64,000 nucleotides of DNA from Streblospio benedicti. Its lineage: Eukaryota; Annelida; Polychaeta; Spionida; Spionidae. Positions 22,874-34,000 of the stretch are shown piece by piece. Where the stretch lies: positions 33,916,995 to 33,980,994 of the forward strand of contig CM032665.1 of NCBI GenBank assembly GCA_019095985.1. Reading direction: 5' to 3'. The notes beneath the pieces are model-generated. The model did not search any database and was not told the origin of the DNA. It was given only the letters and a program-made list of their open reading frames with translations. How positions within the stretch are numbered: the first letter of the stretch is position 1; each line of letters begins with the position of its first letter. The position numbers were made by a program, and so were the translations under genes.

Positions 22874-24823
22874 TTATCCTCCACTAATTGGTGGGATGAC
22901 TGCTATTTCATCCCCTTCACTAATATGCACTTCCTCTCCTTCCCCAATGTACTCTTGATTCAAAGCAAGAACAAAACTATCCGAAATGGGGCTCAGGCTG
23001 AAATTTTCATTTTGAGTAATTTAGATTTTAATAGAATTAGATCAAATGTGCAAGTTTATTGCAAAAGATTTGTTAAACTTTAAGAACGTCTGAATAACTC
23101 TGAATGATACATACCTATATTTATAATAATATTAATCAAGAATATGTACTTACTAAATAATTACTAATTGTTTGCCACTTAAGTCACTGCAACATTACCT
23201 TGGATTGTTCTCAACAATTGACGTTCGTATTTGGGATTCCAAACAAATCAATGGTAAGTTAATGTATGAATCAGAATGACCAACTAACTCTCGGCTTTTA
23301 GCGAAAAATAGGACCTTCACCTACAAATATAAAATAAAGATTACTAAGATCACACTTCACTATTTATTGCCACTTATCTATTTTCATTATTAACTTTTTT
23401 TCATTAAATTTGTACTTTCCATAGAATGTAAAGCAAATTAATTAAACATTAATTATTACACCACAAAGTCCGAAAACAAAAGATACCTATACAATACTGT
23501 GATAGCAAATACTGGACAAAGTAGAAAAAAGAGTTGGGATTCTGAGTAAAATGCAATCAGAATTCTTTTCTTATTCATGTCATGTTAAGTGTTACACTTC
23601 TCACAAAATACTATTTTCATCATTCATATAACTTGAATTTAACTCTTTGCCTTCTTGGAAAAGTATAAGTTTTTCAGACACGATAGACACTGATATGACT
23701 CACCAAAGGGGCTAGTTCGTCATAGTTCAGTTTCAAAGTTAAAATTTCAAGAATCATTATTTACTCTCTTACCCACAAATATTGAAGACTGTGTATAAAG
23801 GACTCATATAGACTACGAAACAGAAATACGTTAATGATCATTAACATTACATTATAAAGTATTTGACATAAACATCAACATAGACAATAAATATTTAATG
23901 TACTAATGTGAAATATTTAAAACCACATTATCGGGATGATGTTTGTTCCATGTAAGAACTGCATTGTGTGTAAAGACACACGCGATGCAGTAATATATCA
24001 ACAAATGTTCAATCTTGGATTTCTTGCTGTTTGGCAGACAATATGCTAGATCTACATGTATACTTGTAGATCTGTATCTCCATATCTGTTAATCTGCAGG
24101 GCTTTATCAGCATAGATCAGCATATGTGGAGATGGAGGCCACGTGGTGTTGGTACATGGACCTTCTGAGGCAGGTTAGTTAACCAACTGAGCAATTGGAG
24201 TGGAGGGATCACACTAGCTTATTGTTTTCAAGCTAGGTGAGTTCTTTTACGTGCAGAGGGGTGGCTCTCCTCTACACGGGGCACCCCTTTTAACGATCGA
24301 GGCTTCCGAACCTCACGCTTGGCGTCGCCACCGTCTAGTATAACTGTACTGTGGTGACACGCTCAGTGGAGATCAGCAACTCAGTAGCAGACGTACGACG
24401 TAACGGTTTCGGCAACACTAAGTCTACCATGGCTGGGGCGCAAACTTGCGATGCAGGCAAGCCAAGTTTTCAGGTCGTGTGCTCTAACCACTGAGCCACT
24501 GAGGACCAGTCCATGTGCACAACTTTTCCATTTACTTATGTTATGAGTTAGGCCGAATAGGCTAATTTGCAATTTATTAGGACCAAGGATTGAGAACTGA
24601 TGATCATGACCTAGATCTGGGGGACCGGAGGGTACACCAGGCTGTTTACTTATATTATCGCCTGGTGATATATCTCATATAAGAAAGAAAGTGACATTGA
24701 CAGTGTATAAAAACTTGTTGAATTACACAAAAATCGTCAATTAATGATTTATCTACAGCTAATATTGTCATTAATGGCTTTAATATGATAAAATAATTAA
24801 ATTATTACCTTCACTCCTGACAT
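22874..24823 (-). CDS. MOCS2: MOCS2A, molybdopterin synthase small subunit (first cistron)
   Basis: Exons 24809-24823, 23199-23320 and 22874-22997 give 261 nt, an 86-residue protein (human MOCS2A is 88). It is the MoaD-type beta-grasp sulfur carrier of molybdenum cofactor synthesis. Its C terminus ends in PPISGG, the Gly-Gly that carries the thiocarboxylate made by MOCS3. The N terminus [17 protein letters not shown] matches the family start. The first coding exon holds only five codons. The reading frame ends 8 nt before a donor (last exon base 22866) that splices to 22493, placing the MOCS2B start just downstream in the same mRNA. It acts in the cytosol as a heterotetramer with MOCS2B, converting cyclic pyranopterin monophosphate to molybdopterin. 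Confidence 0.94.
24080..24535 (-). mobile_element. SINE-like remnants in the first MOCS2 intron
   Basis: 24120-24215 matches the 18505 fragment in reverse. 24380-24535 read on the minus strand shows GTGGCTCAGTGGTTAGAGCA, a tRNA-like A box, followed by unrelated sequence. The rest of intron 23321-24808 is AT-rich with nothing else recognised. Confidence 0.5.
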
Positions 24824-25130
24824 ACTGAACTAAAGTCCATGTAGTCATGTGTGTTAGGCAAACGAAAATTTTAGCAGACCGCAAAATTAACTATATTGCT
24901 TGATTACCTTATTATTTGTATTAAATAAGGTACAAATTGGCATGTACTATTCAGTTAAGCTCACTTATTATGTGTTACTGTAATTAGTTAATAGTCTCAT
25001 GTATGAAAGTGAACAAACGGTGCAATGTTGATTTAGTTTATGTCAAATATAAGGGTTTGGTCTAATATATGCTCTCACTAATGGGAACGTTATGACATAA
25101 ATAATTTTATTTTCAGTGAATAGTGAAAAT
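24824..25130. promoter_or_regulatory. Shared 5' region of MOCS2 and the polyQ gene (head-to-head)
   Basis: Only 307 bp separate the MOCS2A start codon (minus, 24823) from the start codon of the polyQ gene (plus, 25131), so both 5' UTRs and promoters must fit here or overlap. I see no TATA box at a convincing distance and no CpG-rich patch; the segment is AT-rich. Whether transcription is truly bidirectional is inference from geometry. Confidence 0.5.
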
Positions 25131-28100
25131 ATGGGAGATCCCTTACGGCTTGTACGAAATTTTACAGGTCTAGAAATAGATAGGGTTCTATCTTCATATT
25201 TTTCATCAGGTAAAAACATTATCATTGTTGAATTTGTAAACCTATTTTCAGCTGCAAATGCTGCAGTGTGAGTTTCTCCATGACCATAATATGTCTGACA
25301 TATTTCATAAATAAGTGGTTTTGTAAATTAACAATTTGCAATTGGCTACTGTAAATAAAAAAAAAAACACTAGGCAAACTCTGCTAGTGTGAAATTTTCT
25401 TGGCTAGTGTAACTTTCAACTCACTAACCAATTTGCCTTGTATGAGAAATAAACTTGTGTCATTTGCTGACATGGCTGCCCAATGTGGCAATGAGCAACC
25501 AGATTTCATAATTTGGTTGCCCAAATTGAATTTCAACTAGGATTAAAAATTATTAGTCAATGATTTCAATCATAAAGTCTTGAGTCGTATATTTTAGTAG
25601 TTTTCATGGTTTGTAGCTCTTGTTCTATGCATAGTTTTAATTTTTTTTCCTAGTTATGAAAATACTGTACTCAAAATTGTAGATTTCAAATACGTCAAAC
25701 TGCAAGATATCTTCCCAGTTCTAACCATCTTTAATGGCATTAGAAAAGCGATGACTGGTCTCACTCTGCCAATTTGGCGATCAGTGCTGTTTGTTTTACA
25801 TAACCTCATCCACTCAGACCTTTCAGAAGAGACACTTTCCAAGGTTTCTTTCGATATCAGTTGTTATTGTTCGCGAATTTTTCAGTTTTGTTTGTTTTAA
25901 TTTAAGCTGTTTGTTTTTAATCCTGGCTAGCTGGCTTCTTTGATTAGACTTCTTATGAGAAAGAATCAATCATGACTTGAAAATTTAAAGAAATGTCATG
26001 ATAATGTGATTTTTATGTACCTTGTAGAAATTCACAGATTTTTAGATAATAATTGAGGGAAGAAATAAGAAAAGTGTATGAAAAAAATAGAGAAGTGTAA
26101 CATTTTGAATAAATTGTAATTTTTATAACTTAATTGCTGCATATTATATCTGAAAAGCCCCCCATGTACAGGTTGTTGTGTTGTTCTTGCACCTAAAACA
26201 AACTTAAGAAAATGTTAAAATTTTGAGTTTTGTAAGTGAAAAAGTTGTCAAATTCAAAAATGTTCTTATTTCAATCCGGGCAATGAGATAATGTTGCAAT
26301 TGTTCACACATTCATGATTTTTTAACCCAGTCCTAAGCTTTTGATATCAAGTTGCTGATAAGTCATCCAGTAGTTTTGTCTGCTGCAGGCTACAGTGCTG
26401 CTGCATTCCCTACTGGATAAAGAGCCAGAACTGGCAGACTGCCTCGTCCACCACCTGCCCCCTGTCAGGCCCATCTGTATCAAACGGTATTCTCTTATTA
26501 GCATCACTGAAAACTGTATAGCTTTTAACTAAACAAATTTATAATCGCAAGTACCCAGTATCTGAGATTACGATCTCCAAAGGTCAGTGTTAATGCTTGA
26601 AGTTTCTCTGGCATTTATTGTTTTCATTCTTGTCAACACGTATGGTCTACCTCTTGCAGTGCTAGAAATTCACTTTGTATAGCACAGTGTAAATAATTTT
26701 GATGGCTAGGTGTTTCCTTTATATTCATGGACGTTTTGTTAAAAATTTATGTAGAAAATTTTTGTGAATACCACTTTTCTACTCTGGTAAAATTGTGAAA
26801 CCACATGATACATGTATGTTCCAGAGCACATGAGAATTACAGCTTTCCTGTGACCCTTGTACCACCGCCTTACCCAAAACGTTTGAAGAAGCAAGATGGC
26901 ACAGCTGCTGAGCAGCCAAGCAAATACTACAATTTCATATCTCCAGCTGTGTCCGCGTATCTTGCAAGCAAGGGCAAACCAACACGTGTTGTTGCCGCTG
27001 CAGCCCATGTCACTATGGCAACCACTTTTGTCACTCGACAACCAGCCACAATGTCAACTGTAGATGGTAAACCAGTTTATCAAAATGATTATTGGAAGGT
27101 ATAATATTGAAATTGTTGAAGAGGAATTTTTGTCTATTGGAAAATATGGTATGAGTTACTGTAAGTGTGAAATAATCGAGTCGGCTGTGTAAAGTTATTT
27201 GGAAGATCGTGGAATCGAACTCACAGTCTCCCGTCCATGATACAGACGATCATATGTCCATGGGCAGATGCTCTAGCCACTGAGCTAATCTCCCGAGGAC
27301 GAAGTACACATACTTCAATTTCGACTCGTATCAATCTTACACAATAGCACATTCCCGCCTTGATACTATTATGAGCCGTAACCTTTGTCACAATCATAGC
27401 CTACTAAGCTACCGACTTTTTACGAAGCAGTCATCTAGGCACGTGAGCCATGCACATCTTGTACATGCATCTTACTGACTACTAACATTGGGTGTGACCT
27501 GAGCCACTTCTTTCACATTAGTACTAACTTCATCAGTAAGAAGATTCAATGTAGTTGCTGAGGATTATATATGTACCCTTATATATGCAACCAAAAGCCT
27601 TGTTGGCATTCAAACAGTAAATGAAACAGTTTCTAGGTAAATTGTAAAACCTTCTTCCTATTCAGGTTCCCCAGCATCAGCAGGACAGGTTCCAGCACCT
27701 TTGGACTTGTCAATTCGGCCTAAACTCATATTTCCGCCCAGTTCCAGGTCAATTGTTATCCCTATCAATAACAAGAGCCGTGGCAACAGCAAATCACAGC
27801 AGGTGGTTACCACCAAGGTCATCTCGACACAGGTAATAACGTGTCAAATATAACTAATACTATAATTTAAACACCACTGTATTTTAAATGTTTGTGTTGT
27901 TGTTTTTTTTTTGTTTTTTTTTTCAAAAATAATTGAATCACTAATTGATTGAAAAATTATGTCATGTGTTCATAGCATGGTAAAGATCATGATACAAACT
28001 GAGAGCTGATTTTTATTTATGACAACATTGTACATTAAAAACATTACTATGAAAAAATTAAAAAACAGTACCATGAGATTATAAACAGGGAGCACTTTAA

Positions 28101-31015
28101 ATGATTTGCTATAAAACAAAAACTTATTTCCATTGTGTCCATTAGTCCATTATTTCCTATTTTATTATCACATTGACTCAATGATAAGATGACTAGTACA
28201 AAGAAATATACGCCAGTTACATTACAAATGCACAATTTTCAGAAGAAACCATTTTATTGAATAAGAATAATTTACATTTATCTTTGAAGGAGATCTTGCA
28301 TTCTATTGATTTTATATATAGTTGCTAAGGAATTCCATAATATACATAACATTCAGAGAAAACAAAAAGAAAACCTACAAATGCCCCAACACTTTGTTGT
28401 ATTGCAGGTGCTGGGCAATCCACCCCACGCTGTAGCAAGTACCAAGCCAGCAGTGCTGAACACAGACACAGTCACTGTCAACAGCTCCAAGGGACCAAGC
28501 ACTCCCGGGATCCAGTCTGCACGGTCTGTTAAAAATTAAGGCTATAAAATTAGGAATATTCCTTTTGATTCTTTGGTATTGAGAGTCACCGATGAATTAA
28601 TGGGGTACTGAGGGGTGTCGCAAATTTTGCCAAAATTTAGGCACACTTTTTTATGCGAAAGCACCCAGTTACAAGAGGCCCCAGTTTTACCGTTTAGATA
28701 GCAGTTTTCAGAACCATGTTTCAGGGTTCTGGCAGTTGGACTAATACAATATCATACGATAACTGAACCTTGACCCCACCCCTAAAAGTTACATGATACT
28801 CGTAGCATAATTTATGGGTACAGGTAGGTTATGGGATGTGTATATCTAGGGATCCAGGCAGTGATCTACAGATATTGTACAACTAGTTTTCCAATGATCA
28901 GAGGCTTCCATGTGAGACTATTAACCATTGAGATGTGTATGTTAAATATGCTCCTTTGCGTATTGCAGGCCTCTGACCAATGAGAAGCCACCGCCTGGGG
29001 CTGGAGTCCAGCCTCTGTCATCCGTGACAGCCGTAAATCGCAGCAGCCATTCGGCTTCATCTGGTGGCAGCATGAGATCCAACATCAAGGTGATAGAGGC
29101 TCAGAAATCAGCCACTCAAAATGTAAGATCAACAGTTCTGGTCACAATTTTTGCGGTTTGTTGTTGATTGCACAATCTTTGATGCAAATGTATTGATTGA
29201 TTTATTTTATTACCATTTCGAAATTTCTGTATTACATGTACATGAATACATGGTACCTTTTTTTAATTGGCTGATACTGTTTAGTAATTGATTAAAATAT
29301 TGAAATTCTCAAGGAAACCTCCGCGTCATAAGTCAAGTGATTCAGAGTTGCCAAGTATTCCGAAATTTCGGAATCATTCCGAAATATGAAGCCAATTCCA
29401 ACCATCCAGATCGGAATTGAGAAATTCCGAAATTCAGGCGAAATAACCAAATATTTCTTAAAATACCGATGTTTTTTGCTCGCATATGGGTGCCGCCATT
29501 ATGGAATGCACTCAATTGATCTACGCATTGTGTAAACACGCTTTTACTGGCGCGCAAAAACGCACTCGATTTAAATGACGTGTTGTAAATAGATTTAGTC
29601 TCGATCACAACACCCAGATTCTGCGTGCTGTCATTTATGCGGTAGACAGCCTCGATGATTGAGACTAACAGATTCTGCTTGGTGTCGTAAAATGCACAAT
29701 GCAACTGCCCCACAAGACCTATCAATGGTATGTGAAAGTGAAACTAATAACAATTATTGAGAATTAATAAATTTTTGTGCTCTCCATTAACGTAATGTTG
29801 GAAAATTACAGGGACGAGTATTAGGAAAAATACAATATCACTGCATAGAAAAAGAGTATGCATCACGCCCGATATCGTTTGATTGTAGTATCAAACATAG
29901 TGGTGGATACAACATTGTCATTGTCGAGCATGAGAAATCAAAAGTACACATGGATATTGTAAAGATTTGTGGTGCATGCAAGACATAAGATGCATTATTA
30001 TTGTTGTACACACCTGACTTTCTAAAGTAATGTGCATTTTGCATATCCCATGTGCTCTTCCAAGTGGACAGCCCTTTGTTCAAAAATGCATGCAATTATT
30101 AAAGTGAAACTAAAAACAAGTACAATTTTTTTGCTCTCCATTGAAATTTTGAACGTATTAGGGAAAAATACAATATCACTGCATAAACCTAAACCTTTAT
30201 ATTTATTATTAATCAAATATGTTGAAACCAAGTTAATTACACTTTTATGTGCATTTTTACTGTTCATTGACCCTTCTAAATACATAACAGTGTTATAAAA
30301 CAGTCATATTTAAATATAAGTTAAAGATACATATTAAACATAAGATTCAGAAACTTTGACCCAAATTCAGAAATTTTGGCCTCGGGATTCAGAAATTTCA
30401 ATATTTGAGGTTGGCAACTCTGCGTGATTTCACCTCCGTGATGTGATAGCATTGACACGCGATCACATAAATGCATGGGAAAGTGGCCCTTTTTGACGGG
30501 ATATTTCTGTACTTAAAGTTGCTATATTTTGTTAGTTGTGAATTAAAATACGTTGTATATGTATCATTGTATAACATACTAAACAGGTTTTAGAGCAGAG
30601 GCTGCTAATGAAAGTTTCATGGAGCTTTAAAATAGCAGACATTAATACAGCTAATCGTACCTTGCCAAACAATCACATGAAACACTGCTTTAATAGTTGC
30701 ATAATGACTGTAAAACCACATGTTTATTAATATCTTTTAAAACGTACTGATAATTGCTAATAGCATATATTTCTTAATCGCATAAAATGTATGTGGACGG
30801 AGGTTATGCAATTAAGCAATCCCATCATGTCTTGAGTATGTTTGTATAGTCAGTGTGTTATTTGCCCACTAGGTGTCGCGCGTGTGCGTGATACCATCCT
30901 CTTCAGTGATGGCGAGTCTCCAGCACAAGAAGCGACATATGGTGCTCAAGCAGAATGTGACGTTGACTGCGCCGCCACCGCCAACTGTAGACGATGGCTC
31001 TGAACAGAGGCAGCA

Positions 31016-31065
<50 letters not shown>

Positions 31066-34000
31066 TGGAAATGGGAAACATTCGTTTTCCTTTTTTGTCT
31101 CATTTTATGAGAAAGAGGTTAAAGACTTAGATCCTATAATCATTAGTTTCTGCAGCTTTTTGCATCATCATTATATTTCAGCAAACAAGTGAATCTGTCA
31201 ATGAAAATTTTGGCATTTCAGTCTGGTCTGGGCAAGTATCATGTGAAATTTTAGAACAAGCTATGAAAAATACATAAACTTGAAATTGTATTTTCAAAGA
31301 TAGTACATTGTTTGGTTTTTAATTGTTTATTTCAGTGACAATGCCATTTACATAAATATACAGTAACATATACATTAATATAATATATGAGACAAAAACA
31401 AAAAAACAAAACATGTTTACATATAATATATTACTATACAATATGGCCCACCCCTATGGGCTTATAGAGTCACCTATTAAATTTACATATATTTGGTGCC
31501 GGTATATACATGTCATTATTTTGAAAATATAACCTCCTTTCTTCTATTGAAACAATTTACAACGTATTTCGCAGTATTGCAAGTGCAATTTTCAAACATA
31601 AATTCATTTATAAATGTCCTTTTCAACTTTACAAAACTTTGTAAAGTTGAGGACACTAGAGATGTCGAAACATGTCTAAATAAAATTAAATTAGATTTTT
31701 CACAAAAAAATAGGACTTTGTTTTTTCGATTGTAAGGCAGCAGAAACAGAAGAAAACAACAAGTACAAACAAAAAATGTTTATACAGTCATCTAAATCCC
31801 CAACCCTAGAATTCAGGTCACCACAAATAATAACACTATCTGCATCAATATTAAAATAAACTTGGCTGAAAGGTGTGAATAGAAATTGTTTGAGTCCCTT
31901 CCCCACACACTATATTCTGGGGCTAAGTAGCATGTATAAATCAACATGGAATGTTCTGAAAATTTGTGTTGTAACTTTATACCTAGAATACCTTCATAAC
32001 TTTTGTCTGCAATATTAATAACATATGTATTCAACAGAGAATTTCTTACAAATATCCCAACTCCTCCTGAACCTTTTGGTGAATCTTTATGTATACCTTT
32101 TCTATTATACCCATAATATTTATAACCTACATATATGACATTTTCTTCAAGTAAATGAGTCTCAGAAACACAAAATATGTCACAATTTGAGCTTACAATA
32201 AGTCTTTCTCTAAGTTCGCGATTTTGTTCTGTCCACCCACACATGTTCAAATGTCCGATTTTTACAGCTTCATGGGGTTGGTCCTAACCTGGTCCCATGC
32301 GGTCCTCACCACCTGTACATTAATTTCTTTCAGTCTGATGCACACCGGCTGGACGTCCAGGACGTCATTCATGACAATGCCATGAAGCAGAAGCTCGAAA
32401 CTCTCTATCTCGAGCGTAAAGTCCAGGAAGTGATGCTTAAGCTTGGAAACCAGGCCACTCTTCCCACTAATCAAAAACAGCCTAAGAAGGTAAAAATGAC
32501 ATCTACACAAGCTGGTTAAAGACATGTGTTTTGAGCATGATGAAATCTTTGGCGTTCACTTCGTCAAAATGCAATCTTATGTTCCTTCAAGTTTGTAATG
32601 AAGCAATAACTAGCTAACACTTAGAAGATTTGTTCTTTTCTGCTAGATGAAGATCAAGCTGTGTTCCGTCTCTGGTGGCAACACAAAGAAGCCATCGACC
32701 GTGTCCAGTGACTTGTCCCAAGAGTCGGACTCGTCCTGTGATGCATCAGCTTCGTCCATCTCATGTGCTACGTCGTCAACCAGAAAGAGCGATGCCGCCA
32801 CGGCCGACTCAGCCAAGAGGAATCCAGTCCGTGGCAGCAGCAGGGAGACAGGTCAGCGGCATCTTCTTTTCCTTATAATGACTTTGCAATGGGTAGCTAT
32901 TTGAGGTGAAGATAGAAAAGGAGTTCCAAACATCGGTGATATCAAAGGCTGGAGCCACTGTGCCAGCTAAAGTGATTGTATTTTGCATCCCAATTTTGAG
33001 ATTCATTTTTATTAGCATGTTTTCCAGAACTGCAAGTAAAAAAAGATGTTAATTTTTGTTTCACTGGTCAATCATCAATTGTTAACCATTTTAACGGAAC
33101 AATGTACATATTTTGGTTATTGTCAATCGACTGCTGTGTGAATCAAAAATTGGAAAAAATATGTTCCATAAAATCTAGCACACCTACAATTTTCTAGGGA
33201 AACCTCTATTGATTTTTATTAAACTACTAAGAAAAAGGCCCACGGGCCAATGAACATCAAAAGAGATGCACAGAATTTAGCGTTTTTTTAAATCATACGC
33301 CCCAGGAAGACTGTAGTGCAGAAATTTAGACCATAGTCGATTTTGATTTATGGTTTAGACACAGGTGATTAGCCTCGTTCAGTGTTCTGTTATGATTATG
33401 CACTGGTGCATGCGAGCACAGTCTTATTTTGCATTTTGCGGCGAATTTATTAATAAATTAGCTTGTTTTTAAAGATTGAATATATCATGTGCAATTTATT
33501 TTTCAACAATATTATTTTGATTTAGAAAAGACTGATAAATAACAAAAAATTAGGATTATGTTTTTAATGTATTCTTTGCATCCCAATTGTGAGATTCATC
33601 AATACATTTATTAGCATGTTTTCTCATGCTGCAAGTAGAAAAAGATGTTAATTTTTGTTTCACTGGTCAATCATCAATTGTTGAAGATTTTAATCTACTA
33701 CAATGTACATATTTTTTCTTATTATTAGCTCGTCTGTTAGCTGCTGTGTGAATCAAAAATTGGAAAAAGTAAGGTTCCATAAAATTAATAAAATGTTTCT
33801 CGTCCTGCCTATTTTCCTACACATAGGAGGGAAGTCAATTTTACTTTTTATTTTTTATCTTTTATTTTGCTTTTATTTTCCGACCTTATAATTGAGGAGG
33901 GGTTGACTTTTTATTTTTTATTTTTCTTCCGTGCAAAATCTTTCATTTTTCAAGTTGAATATTGGGCCATGAATGAACTACATGTGTTACAATTGTATGT

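Noticed and set aside
27190-27310. Possible tRNA gene on the minus strand
   Set aside because: A and B boxes are present but too far apart and no acceptor stem pairs; it fits a tRNA-derived SINE.
27666-27832. Second open frame across this exon (VPQHQQDRFQHLWTCQFG)
   Set aside because: It leaves phase 2 and meets a stop early in the next exon, whereas the other frame continues through all later exons.
31011-31130. Reading through the CAG tract into VEMGNIRFPFLSHF as the true C terminus
   Set aside because: The donor CAG|GTGGAA and the phase-0 exon at 32334, followed by further in-phase exons, support splicing; retention remains possible as a minor form.
32975-33790. Long terminal repeats of a retroelement
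   Set aside because: The direct repeats lack TG...CA ends, a primer-binding site, a polypurine tract and any coding sequence between them.
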